Of a stretch of DNA of 47,736 nucleotides, positions 13,520-24,000 are shown one piece after another; the first letter of the stretch is position 1, and each line of letters begins with the position of its first letter. The DNA is taken from the NCBI GenBank assembly GCA_002685965.1, contig NYZE01000073.1, positions 1-47,736 of the forward strand, written 5' to 3'. The translations under genes and the position numbers were made by a program. The notes beneath the pieces are model-generated. The model saw only the letters and a list, made by a program, of their open reading frames with translations. It ran no database searches and was not told the origin of the DNA. The stretch comes from Planctomycetota bacterium (lineage in GTDB: Bacteria > Planctomycetota > UBA1135 > GCA-002748355).

Positions 13520-15010
13520 TCAAGCGGCCCCCTGACGACGAATACAAGCAACGGCGATGAGCCCGAACAGGATCAAGACACCAAGCAGCGCAGCAGCGAG
13601 CGATTCCCCCCACCGCACCGCAGCCCTGCTCGCACGACTGGGCTGGGTTTCGCCCCTGAGAATCCCCGCACGGCCGACCGGCAGGCGATCGATGATGCGC
13701 CCGTCGCCGTCAACGATCGCCGTGATGCCGTCATTGGTTGCGCGCAGAACCGGGCTTCCGGTCTCCAACGCCCGAAACACGCTCATCGCGAGCATCTGAT
13801 CGAGTTCGGTGCCGAGGCGATACCAACCCTCCCACGACACCACGGCAAAGAGCGAAGCACCCTCGGTGGCCAGCTTCGCAAACGCTGCAGGGAAGGCGTT
13901 CTCGAAGCAGATCAGCAGGCCGATCTGCCGACCGTCGGGGAGAGCGGGAATGGGCAGGTCCCGGCCCTCTCGCACGTTGGGCATCCCGGGGAAGAACCAG
14001 CGTAGCCAGGCCACGAAGGGCGGCAGGAACTCGCCGATCGGTACCCGGTAACGCTTCTCTCGGACGCCCAGGACGTCGCCATCAAAGTTGGTCAGGAAGG
14101 CCGCGCCGCAATATCGACCCGGCTCCGACTTCGAAGGGCGTCCGGCACCGCCGGCGAGGAGCACGCCAGACCGTCCCAGTTCGGTAGCAACATCGCGCAG
14201 GAAGCGCGGCTCGTCGGCTCCCGCCATCCCCCAAGCACTCTCGGGCCACACCGAGAGGTCCACCATGCCCATCTCCTCGGCGAACATCTCCTCGGCGAAC
14301 GGGCGAAGCTGCGCCAACTCGCCCCTTAGTTGCGGCCGCACACCCGGTTGGTCGGCATAGCTGGGCAACGCGTGCTGCACGAGGGCCACGCGTATCGGCG
14401 CCCCCACAGGTTCGGCCGGCGCAAACGGAATGCTCAGCAAGCCCCAAAGAAGCACGCACGAGGCAAGCGGCAGAACCGACCGACGTCGCAACAGGGCAAG
14501 GCCCCCCGCGGCGAGCAGCGCCACGAGGAAGTTCATTCCCGCTTCACCAACGTTCGCGACCGGTCTCAGCAGCCACAGTTGTTCATAGAAGGCATGCGAC
14601 ACCTGCCCGTGCGGATAGGGGATCCACGGGAAGTGGCTGCGCACGGTCTCGAAGGCCGTCCAGCCCAGCGCCGACACCCACGGCACGGCGCCGTCGCCGA
14701 GGCCCCGTCCTGTCGCGCGCACGACCCAGCACAATCCGAGCATGTAGAGCCCGCCCAGCACGCAGATCAGGACGAGCCCGACCACCGCGACGTGGCGAAG
14801 CGACCATGCAACCGTGCCCAGTGCCACGACGCCGAAGATATAGAGCGCCAGCTTGCGACCCCGGTCGCGGCTGCACACCTCAAACAGCAGCGCCAGCCCG
14901 GGCACTACCAGGAACTCGGCCCCCGGGAACACGCCGGGCGGGCCAGCTAGCCCGAGCAGGACCCCACCGCAGACCGCGAGCGCGAGGGTCAGGAACCGAG
15001 CGCGATCCAC
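13520..15010 (-). CDS. lnt: Apolipoprotein N-acyltransferase Lnt
   Basis: A 496-residue inner-membrane enzyme that adds the third acyl chain to lipoproteins. The N-terminal half (1-200) has about six membrane helices. The nitrilase-like domain (about 205-450) contains the expected catalytic triad: Glu257 in V-W-P-E-S-A-W, Lys319 in E-K-R-Y-R-V-P-I-G-E-F, and Cys368 in L-L-I-C-F-E-N-A-F-P. A last membrane helix follows (about 468-490). The GTG start at 15010 lies inside the 3' end of moeA (22-bp overlap), so expression is probably coupled. Presence of Lnt supports a two-membrane envelope with triacylated lipoproteins. Confidence 0.95.
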   Translation of the reverse strand: MDRARFLTLALAVCGGVLLGLAGPPGVFPGAEFLVVPGLALLFEVCSRDRGRKLALYIFGVVALGTVAWSLRHVAVVGLVLICVLGGLYMLGLCWVVRATGRGLGDGAVPWVSALGWTAFETVRSHFPWIPYPHGQVSHAFYEQLWLLRPVANVGEAGMNFLVALLAAGGLALLRRRSVLPLASCVLLWGLLSIPFAPAEPVGAPIRVALVQHALPSYADQPGVRPQLRGELAQLRPFAEEMFAEEMGMVDLSVWPESAWGMAGADEPRFLRDVATELGRSGVLLAGGAGRPSKSEPGRYCGAAFLTNFDGDVLGVREKRYRVPIGEFLPPFVAWLRWFFPGMPNVREGRDLPIPALPDGRQIGLLICFENAFPAAFAKLATEGASLFAVVSWEGWYRLGTELDQMLAMSVFRALETGSPVLRATNDGITAIVDGDGRIIDRLPVGRAGILRGETQPSRASRAAVRWGESLAAALLGVLILFGLIAVACIRRQGAA

Positions 15011-16203
15011 TCGACCGTGTCGCCGTCGTTGCCCGGCGTATCGGGTTTCAGAAAGAAGAGTGCGGTCGCCCGTGCCAGGCTAAACAGGTCCGCCGACGAG
15101 TTCTGATCGATCGCCACGACCCGGCCGCCATTGGCTCCGATCCGCGCCGGCAACACCTGCTCGCGCCAGTTCGCACGCATCGTGTGCCCGCCCGCGTCGA
15201 GCACGCCCCGCTGGCGCGGCGCCGGCGCCGGTGCACCCTGGAAGGCGCGCACCCAGGGCGCACCGAGCAGCTCGAAGATCGCGAAAGAACTCGCCGGGTT
15301 GCCCGGAAGACCGAGCAGGAAGCTCGCCTCGCCATCGACCTCCGCTTCACCGAACAAAGTCGGCTTGCCGGGCTTCACGCGCATGGATTCGACGATCGTG
15401 CGTCCACCGAGATCGGCGAACCCGCCGCGCACGAAGTCATGCGTCCCCTTCGAGACGCCGCCAATCGTGCAGACGAGGTCGTGTTGTCGCAGCGCTTCCA
15501 GCAACGCGCCCCGCGTATCGCCGACCCGATCGTCCAGGATCGGCAGCAAGTTGGCCTCGCCACCGGCGGCCTGCACCTGCGCCACGAGCGCCCAGGCGTT
15601 GCTGTTGCGCACCTGGCCCGGGCCGGGGTCGGAGGCGATCGCGACGACTTCGTCACCGGTCGGGAGCACCGCGACTCGCGGTCGCCCCCCCACAGCGACT
15701 CTCCCCCTACCCTGGTGTGCCAGGACACCCACGTCGCCCGAACCGAGGCGGGAGCCGGCGCCGATCAGCAACTGCCCTTGGTCGCACACGCTACCCCGGG
15801 GCCTGATGTTGGCCCCGGCAGGGCACTCTCGGGTGAACTCGATGGTCCCGTCAGCGCTCGGCTCGTATCCCGATGTGTGCTCCACGGGCACGACGGCGTC
15901 GACTCCCGCCGGAATCAACCCACCGGTCATGACCCGGGCGCATGCGCCGGTTTCGACGGTGCCATCGAAAGGCACGCCGGCCCGGCTGTCACCGATCAGA
16001 CGCAACAGACCGCCGGGCGTGACATCGGCCGCCCGCACCCCAAAGCCATCCATGGCCGAGTTGTCAGCCGCGGGCACCGGGCAGTTACACTGCAGGTCCC
16101 GGGCCAGAACACGGCCCACCGCATCCGCCAGCCCGACCTCCTCGACGCGGGCGCACGGCACCGTTGTGAGCACCCGTTGCAGGGCCTCCTCGACCGAGAT
16201 CAT
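14989..16203 (-). CDS. moeA: Molybdopterin molybdenumtransferase MoeA
   Basis: This enzyme inserts molybdate into adenylated molybdopterin. I choose ATG 16203 (404 residues): it starts M-I-S-V-E-E-A-L as the family does and has GGGGGA about 7 bases upstream; a longer frame to 16281 lacks support. Motifs in order: D-N-S-A-M-D-G, M-T-G-G-L-I-P-A-G-V-D-A-V-V, V-A-V-L-P-T-G-D-E-V, G-G-V-S-K-G-T-H-D-F-V, K-P-G-K-P-T and G-L-P-G-N-P-A-S-S-F. It diverges from the efflux adaptor gene; the 104-bp gap between starts (16204-16307) should hold both promoters, though I cannot pick clear boxes. fdhD in the same window fits use of molybdenum enzymes. Confidence 0.95.
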   Translation of the reverse strand: MISVEEALQRVLTTVPCARVEEVGLADAVGRVLARDLQCNCPVPAADNSAMDGFGVRAADVTPGGLLRLIGDSRAGVPFDGTVETGACARVMTGGLIPAGVDAVVPVEHTSGYEPSADGTIEFTRECPAGANIRPRGSVCDQGQLLIGAGSRLGSGDVGVLAHQGRGRVAVGGRPRVAVLPTGDEVVAIASDPGPGQVRNSNAWALVAQVQAAGGEANLLPILDDRVGDTRGALLEALRQHDLVCTIGGVSKGTHDFVRGGFADLGGRTIVESMRVKPGKPTLFGEAEVDGEASFLLGLPGNPASSFAIFELLGAPWVRAFQGAPAPAPRQRGVLDAGGHTMRANWREQVLPARIGANGGRVVAIDQNSSADLFSLARATALFFLKPDTPGNDGDTVEWIALGS

Positions 16204-16307
16204 CTCGCGGTCCCCCATGACAGGAAGCTTGCCGCAAACAAGCACGTACACCTCTGGAATAATCCTCCGTAGAACGGGCATGGGCCCTACCTTCCGGCCC
16301 CACCCCG

Positions 16308-17579
16308 ATGCACCGGACCCCCAGTTTGATCAGGCCTTACATACTCACCGCGCTTTGCTCCGTGCCGCTGCTCGCCTCGACCTGCACCGACGCTAGCACG
16401 GTGCAAGCCGCTCCCGAGACCGGAGAGAACGGCTCCCCCAACAAGCCGGAGAGGGCCTTCCCGGTCACCACCCACATCCTCGAGCCCAGGGCCGTGGCCG
16501 AGAAAATCCCCTGCACCGGCAACGTGGAGGCCTTCCACACGGTAGAGGTCGTGTCACGGGCCAACGGGCAGCTACTCGACGTGGCCATCGAGGAGGGCCA
16601 GACCGTCACCAAGGGGCAGGTCCTGTTCAGCATCGACGACCGTCACCAACGCCTCAGCCTGGAGGTAGCCAGCAACAGGCAGAAGGACGCCAGCAGCCGG
16701 GTCAAGGAAGCCAGGTTCGCCCTGCAGGAAACCAAGGATCGGATCGTGCAGGCGGACCTCGAACACCGGCAGGCCAACCGTGCACTGGCACGCACCAAGA
16801 AGAGCCACGAGGAGGATCTGGCCAGCGCGACCGCGCTGGAAGACTCGCAGCTGGCGTGCGACAAGTGCAAGAGTGCGCTGGACCTAGCCAAGACGGCGGA
16901 GAAGAAGGCGAAGCTCGGCCTCGAACTGGCGGCCAACGAAGCCGAGCGGGCAGTCATCGATCACAAGATCCAGGATCGCCTGCTCGAGGACTACACGGTG
17001 CGGGCGCCGATCACCGGCGTTGTCTCCGTGCTCGCGGTCAAGGGCGGCGAACAGATCGCCATCCAGTCACCGGTCTGCACGATCGTCGCCAGTGACGACC
17101 TCGTGCTCTACCTGAAACGGCCGCAACAGGAGCTCTCGCAGCTGAAAGTCGACCAGAAGGTCGAGATCGAGGTCGACGCCTTCGAGGAGCACTTCAAGGG
17201 GCACATCGACCTGATCTCGCCGACGGTGGACGCGACCACGGGGACCTTCCGCGCGCGCGTGCGGGTCGCGGACGCCGAGCGTCGCCTGCGGCCGGGCATG
17301 TTCTGTCGCGCGCGCATCATCACGGGGACCAGCCACCATGCGCTCATGATCCCGAAGGCGGCAATCCTCTATGAAGCGGACCGCCCGTTCGCCTACGTCG
17401 TGCGCAACAACACGGCGGTGCGCATTCCGATCGAGCGCGGCATCGAGCTGACCACCTCGCTCGAAGCCACCAACACGGCCAAGACACCCAAGTCCGGGAT
17501 GTTCGTCGCCGGAGACCGCATCGTCATCGAAGGGAGCAAGAAGCTCGAACCGGGCCGCCAGGTCCAGGTCAAGCAGTGA
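16308..17579 (+). CDS. RND efflux periplasmic adaptor (membrane fusion protein)
   Basis: A 423-residue protein that would link inner-membrane RND pumps to an outer-membrane channel. The N-terminus has a hydrophobic signal (Y-I-L-T-A-L-C-S-V-P-L-L-A-S-T-C); a Cys is present but the T before it makes a poor lipobox. The barrel-sandwich hybrid begins at about 70 (V-E-V-V-S-R-A-N-G-Q-L-L-D-V-A-I-E-E-G), is split by a long Lys/Ala/Glu coiled-coil hairpin (about 110-225), and resumes with Y-T-V-R-A-P-I-T-G-V-V-S. A beta-barrel and membrane-proximal domain follow (G-T-F-R-A-R-V, L-R-P-G-M-F-C-R-A). It overlaps the first pump by 4 bases. No TolC-like gene is nearby. Confidence 0.93.
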   Translation: MHRTPSLIRPYILTALCSVPLLASTCTDASTVQAAPETGENGSPNKPERAFPVTTHILEPRAVAEKIPCTGNVEAFHTVEVVSRANGQLLDVAIEEGQTVTKGQVLFSIDDRHQRLSLEVASNRQKDASSRVKEARFALQETKDRIVQADLEHRQANRALARTKKSHEEDLASATALEDSQLACDKCKSALDLAKTAEKKAKLGLELAANEAERAVIDHKIQDRLLEDYTVRAPITGVVSVLAVKGGEQIAIQSPVCTIVASDDLVLYLKRPQQELSQLKVDQKVEIEVDAFEEHFKGHIDLISPTVDATTGTFRARVRVADAERRLRPGMFCRARIITGTSHHALMIPKAAILYEADRPFAYVVRNNTAVRIPIERGIELTTSLEATNTAKTPKSGMFVAGDRIVIEGSKKLEPGRQVQVKQ

Positions 17580-20500
17580 CCGCGACGGGCAGCGCCGCCG
17601 CGGTCGAGCAGCGCGGCCTGCTCGCGCTCGCGATCCAACGACCGGTCGGTGTGACGATGATCGTCCTCGCCCTGCTCGTGTTCGGCTTCGTCGGCTACGG
17701 CAAGTTGCCCGTCACCCTGTTGCCAGAGCTCAGCTATCCGACGGTCACGATCCGGACCGAGTACCCAGGCGCCAGTCCCGAGGACATCGAGGACCGCATC
17801 TCCGAACCGATCCGCGAGGCGGTGTCCGTGCTGGGCAGCGTAGCCAAGGTCACGTCGATCTCGCGGTCCGGACAATCGGACGTCATCGTCGAGTTCGGCT
17901 GGGGCACGCCGATGTCGAACGCCGTTGGCGACATCCGTGAGAAACTCGACCGAGCCTTCCTTCCACCCGGGGTTCCGGTTCCGCTGATCTTGCGCTACGA
18001 CCCGAGCCTCGACCCCATCATGACGCTCGGCCTCGGCGGGCCGCTTGACCTCATGGATCTGCGTTACTGGGCCGAGGAAGAGGTCGAGCCCGATCTGCGA
18101 CTCGACGACGTCGCGGCGGTCAAGGTCAAGGGCGGCGACGAGAAGGAGATCCTGATCGCGCTCGATCCGACCAAGCTGTCGGCGCTCGGGCTCGATATCC
18201 GGCAGATCGCAAGCCAGTTGCAGGCCGAGAACCTCAACTCGTCAGCCGGTTCGCTTGACGAAGGCGAGACCGAGTATCTGGTGCGCGCGCTGAACGAGTT
18301 TCGCTCACTCGATGACGTGCGCGGACTCATCGTCGCGCGGCGCAACAACGCCAACATCCGCCTCGGCGAGGTCGCCACGGTGCGCCCGTCCGCAAAGGAC
18401 AAGGAAGTGCTGGCACGCGTCAACGGCAAGCCGGCCGTGCTGATCGAGATCTACAAGAGCGCAGACGCCAACCTGGTCGCCCTGGCACGTCAGCTGCGTC
18501 ACCGGATCTTCGGTACCGAGGAACAACGACAGTTCGTCGCCGACGAGGAGAAGACAACAGGGGCCAAGCCGGGACCGCCAACCGCCAGCGGCGGGGTCGA
18601 CCAGGCCGACGTGCAAGGCAAGGCGGCGGAGAACAAGACCGCGAAGCAGAAAGCCGAAAAGCACGGTGACGGGGCTAAGGAGCGCCGTGCGCGTGCCAAG
18701 CGCGCGGCCATGCACGACTTCATCGCCAATCGCCTACCCAAGGGCATGCAAGTCGCCCTCCTGACCAACCCGGCACGCTACATCGAGAACTCGATCCAGG
18801 AGGTGCTCGAGTCGGCGGCCGTCGGTGGCTTGTTGGCGATCGTCGTGTTGTTCTTGTTCCTTCGCCGGGCCGGACCCACGCTCCTGATCTCGCTGTCGAT
18901 CCCCCTGTCGCTCGTGGTCACGTTCGCACCGCTCATGCTGACGGACGTATCGCTCAACGTGATGTCGCTGGGCGGTCTGGCGCTGGGTGTCGGCATGCTG
19001 GTCGACACTTCCATCGTCGTGCTCGAGTCGATCACCCGGTGCCGCGAGGAAGGCGACAGCCTCATCTCGGCGGCATTCAGGGGAGTTCGCGAAGTGTCCG
19101 GCGCGGTCATCGCGTCGACGCTGACGACGATCGCCGTTTTCCTGCCGATCGTCTTCGTCGAGGGCATCGCCGGACAGTTGTTCCGCGACCAAGCGCTCGC
19201 CGTCGTGTTCTCACTGATCGTGGCGCTCCTCGTGTCGCTGTTCTTGTTGCCGATGCTCGCAAGCCGCGGCCGTACGCACGCCACCCTCGCGCAGCGCGGG
19301 CCGATCGAGGCCTACGTCTACGCGCTGCGTCGACAACCGCGGCGCCGACGCCTTGCGGGCATGCAGCGCTCGATCGCACGCTCGATCAACACCCTGCTCG
19401 CTTGGTTGATCCGGGGTCTTGTGCGCGCCAAGAACGCTGCCGGATCGACACTCGGATCACTGCTGCAGTGGCCGGCGCGGGCCTTCAACGCGGTCTACGA
19501 ACCCATCGAGCGCGCTTACCCGAACCTCCTGAGCATGGCGCTGCGTGCCCGAGCCCTCGTGCTGCTCGTGGTCGTTGCCGCCGGAGCCTTGGCTGTCATG
19601 CGCGCCAAGAACCTGGGCAGCGAGGTCTTGCCCGAGGTGCACCAAGGCGAGTTCACCACCCTCATTTTCCTCGATCGCACCGTCAAGGTCGAGAAGACCG
19701 ACCGCATCGTGAAGCCCTTGGAGCAGGCCATCCGCGCACTACCCCAGGTGAACCGAACCTTCGTCTCCGCTGGCATCGCGCGCGACGAGCTGCGCAGCTC
19801 CGAGGAGGGCAAGCACTCGGCCCGGATCTACGTCGTCCTCGAGACCGGCGGCGACATGGTGACGAAAGAGACGAGCGCGCGCAGCCGTATCCGTCAACTG
19901 CTCGAGACCGTGCCAGCGGTGCAGGCCTATCGCTTCGAGACGCCGACGCTGTTCAGCATCAACACCCCGGTATCGGTCGAGGTCCTGTGCCACAACCTCT
20001 TCAACCTGCGACGTGCGGCTGCGCTCGTTGAAGCGCGCATGCGCGAGGTGCCGCAGCTGAGCGACGTGCAGTCCACCCTGGGCCGGGGCAACACCGAAGT
20101 CGTCGTCCGCTTCGACCGGGAGAAGCTGACGCAGGTCGGGCTCCAGATCGGCACGGCTGCCAGCCGGCTGGCGGCGTACGTAAAGGGTGAAGTGCCTACG
20201 CGCTTCCCCGAGCGCGAGAAGAAGATCGACATGCGTGTGCGCCTCGACCCGACTGAGATGGAGGGCGTCACCGAACTGCGCGCCGTGGACATCTCCGAGT
20301 CTGGTTCGACGACGCCAATCCCACTGTTCTCGGTCGCCAGCCTCGTCTTGCTCGAAGGGCCGTCCGAAGTACGACGCCTCGGTAGTCGACGCGGCGCCGA
20401 AGTGCGCGGCACAGTCAACGGACTCGACCTCGCGAGTGCCCAGACATCGGTCGAGGCGGCGCTCGCCGGTATCACGCTGCCGCCCGGTGTCGAGCTACGC

Positions 20501-21091
20501 CTTGGCGGCCAGAAGGTCGAGATGGATCGCAGCAAGGCCAGCATGCTGCAGGCGCTGCTGCTCGCCGTCTTCCTGATCTACGTGGTCATGGCGGCGCAGT
20601 TCGAGAGCCTCGTGCAACCGCTCGTGATCATCTTCACGGTGCCCCTCGCCGTGATAGGTGTCGTGTTCGCGCTCGACTTCCTGTCGATCCCGGTGTCGGT
20701 CGTGGTGTTCCTGGGCGGAATCATGCTCGCGGGCATCGTCGTCAACAACGCGATCGTCCTGATCGATCGCATGAACCAGGAACGCGCCAAGAACAAGTCA
20801 GCACGGCAGGCGATCATCGATGGCGCGGCCGTACGCCTACGCCCAGTGCTCATGACCACAGCGACGACCGTGCTCGGCCTGCTGCCGCTGACCGGCTGGG
20901 TCTCACTGCGCTTCTTCGGCAGCAGCGGCGAAGGCGTCGAACTGCGCGCGCCCATGGCCATCACCGTGATCTCGGGCCTCCTCTTCTCGACCCTTCTCAC
21001 GCTTGTCGTAATCCCCGTCGTGTATTCCTTCGTCGTGCGTGAGCACACTGTCGCGGCAGAAGCGGCAACGCCAGAGGGCACCCCCTCATGA
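17576..21091 (+). CDS. RND-family efflux pump, first copy, with charged insertion
   Basis: An 1171-residue proton-driven pump of the AcrB/HAE-1 type, starting GTG 17576 in a GTGA overlap with the adaptor. It is about 130 residues longer than usual. The extra length lies in a charged, low-complexity insertion at about 313-380 (rich in Lys, Glu, Ala, Gln) inside the first periplasmic loop just before membrane helix 2, and in a longer basic linker between helices 6 and 7 (about 560-650). The intramembrane proton site reads L-V-D-T (Asp476), with Thr where AcrB has a second Asp. Helix 11-12 motifs (G-I-V-V-N-N-A-I-V-L-I-D) are normal. Substrate unknown. Confidence 0.93.
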   Translation: MTATGSAAAVEQRGLLALAIQRPVGVTMIVLALLVFGFVGYGKLPVTLLPELSYPTVTIRTEYPGASPEDIEDRISEPIREAVSVLGSVAKVTSISRSGQSDVIVEFGWGTPMSNAVGDIREKLDRAFLPPGVPVPLILRYDPSLDPIMTLGLGGPLDLMDLRYWAEEEVEPDLRLDDVAAVKVKGGDEKEILIALDPTKLSALGLDIRQIASQLQAENLNSSAGSLDEGETEYLVRALNEFRSLDDVRGLIVARRNNANIRLGEVATVRPSAKDKEVLARVNGKPAVLIEIYKSADANLVALARQLRHRIFGTEEQRQFVADEEKTTGAKPGPPTASGGVDQADVQGKAAENKTAKQKAEKHGDGAKERRARAKRAAMHDFIANRLPKGMQVALLTNPARYIENSIQEVLESAAVGGLLAIVVLFLFLRRAGPTLLISLSIPLSLVVTFAPLMLTDVSLNVMSLGGLALGVGMLVDTSIVVLESITRCREEGDSLISAAFRGVREVSGAVIASTLTTIAVFLPIVFVEGIAGQLFRDQALAVVFSLIVALLVSLFLLPMLASRGRTHATLAQRGPIEAYVYALRRQPRRRRLAGMQRSIARSINTLLAWLIRGLVRAKNAAGSTLGSLLQWPARAFNAVYEPIERAYPNLLSMALRARALVLLVVVAAGALAVMRAKNLGSEVLPEVHQGEFTTLIFLDRTVKVEKTDRIVKPLEQAIRALPQVNRTFVSAGIARDELRSSEEGKHSARIYVVLETGGDMVTKETSARSRIRQLLETVPAVQAYRFETPTLFSINTPVSVEVLCHNLFNLRRAAALVEARMREVPQLSDVQSTLGRGNTEVVVRFDREKLTQVGLQIGTAASRLAAYVKGEVPTRFPEREKKIDMRVRLDPTEMEGVTELRAVDISESGSTTPIPLFSVASLVLLEGPSEVRRLGSRRGAEVRGTVNGLDLASAQTSVEAALAGITLPPGVELRLGGQKVEMDRSKASMLQALLLAVFLIYVVMAAQFESLVQPLVIIFTVPLAVIGVVFALDFLSIPVSVVVFLGGIMLAGIVVNNAIVLIDRMNQERAKNKSARQAIIDGAAVRLRPVLMTTATTVLGLLPLTGWVSLRFFGSSGEGVELRAPMAITVISGLLFSTLLTLVVIPVVYSFVVREHTVAAEAATPEGTPS

Positions 21092-24000
21092 GCAACTTCC
21101 TCGCTCACTTCATCGGCCGGCCAATCCTCGTCCTGATGGCAGCCCTCACCATCGGCGTGATCGGGTTCGTATCAGCGACCAAGCTGCAAGTCGCGATGAT
21201 GCCGTCTGGCATGGCATCGGCGAACGTCAGCCTCTTCATCACGGCGAATGACATGACGCCGAACGAGGTCGAGGAACAGGTCTACGAGCCGCTCGAAGGC
21301 GAGCTCATGACAATCCCCGGCGTCAAGAATGTCTGGGGAAGCTGCTACGCCGGCGGCTGCCGCGTCGGCATCGAGATGTCGCCTGCGCTCGATCCGCGCC
21401 TGGCTGCAGCCGAGGTCAGGGACCGACTCCAGCGCGCTCGAACCCAGTGGCCCGCGCACGTCGACCGTTGGTTCTCTTGGCGCGAAACCAGCGACTCGAT
21501 TCCTTTGATGTTCTTCGCCTTCGCATTGCCTGACCACTCGCAGCGTTGGTTCGAGATGATCGACAAGGAGGTGAAGCCGAAGCTCGAAGCACTCGACGGT
21601 GTCGGCCAAGTCAGCGTCTGGGGCATGGTCGATGAAAGCGTGCGCATCCTCTTCGATCGCGACAAGCTACGCGCACTGCGCCTCAACATCAGTACGATCC
21701 TCAACCGCCTGCGAAACGACAACCTGTCCGTGCCGGTCGGCGAGCTCGAGGACGCCGATACCAGCTACATCGTTCGCGCCGACCTGCGCTACCACGACCT
21801 CGAGACAATCCGTGGACTACCCATCGGCCGAGGCCTGCGGCTCCGGGAGGTCGCGGAAGTGCGACCGGCCCGCAGCCTCCGCGACAGCATCTCGCGCGTG
21901 AATGGCAAGAGCACCGCCATGGGACTGATAACCCAGGCTGCTGGCTCCAACACGGTCGACACGGCGAAGAACGTCCGCGCGCTGCTGGACGAGATCTCGG
22001 AACGGCCCGAACTCGACGGGCTCAAGACGATCTACATGTTCGATCAGGGCGAGTTCATCGAGCACAGCCTCAAGACGCTGGTGCGGTCGGCCCTGACCGG
22101 TGGAGCCCTCGCCTTCCTCGTGCTGCTCCTGTTCCTGCGCCGGCTCAAGATGACGCTCGTCATCACGCTGTCGCTGCCACTGTCGCTGCTGGTCGCCCTT
22201 TCAGTCATCTACATGACCGGCGATAGCCTGAACATTCTGTCCATGGCCGGGCTGACGATCGCCCTCGGCATGCTCGTCGACAACTCAATCGTCGTGCTCG
22301 AGAACATCTACCGGATCAAGCAGCACGGCGTGTCGTGGTACCAGGCCTGCGTACGTGGTGTGCAGGAAGTCGGCACGGCAGTGTTCCTCGCCACCATAAC
22401 GACGATCGCCGTGTTCCTGCCGGTGATCTTCGCCGGAGACAACCCGAGCATGCAGACCGCGCTCCTGTCCTTCGGCTTGCCCCTGTGCATGGCGCTGGCG
22501 GCATCCCTGTTCGTGGCCCTGGTGCTGTTGCCATCCATGACGGCCTTCGTGCACCGCAACCAGGAGGCCGTGGCAGTGCCAACGAGCACTAGCCACAAGC
22601 TCGGTTCGAGGTTCGCCGCACTACAGACACGCTTGCTCGAGTTCGGACTGCGCTATCGATTCGCGACGTTGCTGATCCTGGTTGGCCTTGCGGTCGGCGG
22701 AACGCTATTGACCAACGCAACGATCAAGTCCGGCGTGGGCGGCGACGATAGCCGCCGCGGTCAGATCACGATTCAGTTCGACTTCGAACGCGGCACGACC
22801 CTCAAGAAGGCGAACGACCGATCCGAACGCTGGGAGCACTGGCTCGACGAACGCCGCAAGAAGTGGAACATCAAGAGCGTCAGCGCCCGCTTCGACCGCC
22901 TCGACGGCCGCCTCAACATCGCCTTCCCGACCGGCACGCCGCACGAGCACGTGCGCAACATCGTCACAGAGATCAAGAGGGACCTGCCGCAGCAGCCCGG
23001 TGTCGAGTTCAAGGTCCACTCCAAGGTCCGCAGCAACGACGACGGCCGGGCAAAGGAGAGCGACCGCGGCTTCATGGTCCAGCTGCAGGGGCATGACGCG
23101 GAGCACCTGCGCCAGTGGGCCAACGCCCTCGGCGAAGCGCTAACAAAAGCCAAGCTCGCCAGCGAGGTGGACCTCGGCAATGCCGGTCAGCAAAAAGAGG
23201 TTCGCGTCCACATCGCGCGCGATCGCATGCAGGAACTGGGCGTCGATCCGGGCGTGTTGTTCGGGACCATGCGGTCAGGCCTGCGCGGCCAACAGGTCTC
23301 GCGCATTCGCCACGTCGATGGCCGCGATATGCGCCTCATCGCCGAGTATGACGACGCGGCGACGATGGAGCTCAAAGACCTCAAGGAGCTGCAGATCTGG
23401 TCCCAAAAAACCGGCTTCCGGCGGCTCGGCGACCTGGCCGACTTCAAGTTCGAGAACGGTCACGAGCGTATCTTCCGACGCAACGGCGTGCTGACCGTTT
23501 GGGTCGGCGGTTCCCGTAGCGAGGATGTCGATCATGACCGTTTCGCGGCGGGCGTCGCGACGATCATGCGATCGATGCCGATCCCGCGCGGCTACCGCTG
23601 GACCTTCGGTGGCAGCTGGCGCAGCCAGAACGAGGACGCCTCCGCCCTCCTCACGGCGGTTATGCTCGGCGCGACGCTCGTTCTGATCGTGATGGGAGTC
23701 CTGTTCGAATCGATCGTGCTGCCGATCGCGGTGTTCTGCACGCTGCCGTTCGCGATCGTCGGCGGTCGCTCCGGGCTCGCGATCCTGGGCGTGATGGAGG
23801 ACAACTCGATGTGGTTCGGCCTGCTCATTCTCGCGGGTGTCATCGTCAACAACGGCATCGTCCTCCTCGATCACATCGTTCGCCTGCAGAAGGAAGGTAG
23901 GCAACGCGGGGCTGCGATCTTCCGCGGAGTGCAGGACCGAATGCGCGCCATCCTGATGACCGCATCGACGACGATCGTCGGGCTGACGCCAATGATCTTC

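Noticed and set aside
14806-16272. A 488-codon plus-strand frame over moeA
   Set aside because: Antisense shadow with Arg/Pro/His composition; moeA has all family motifs.
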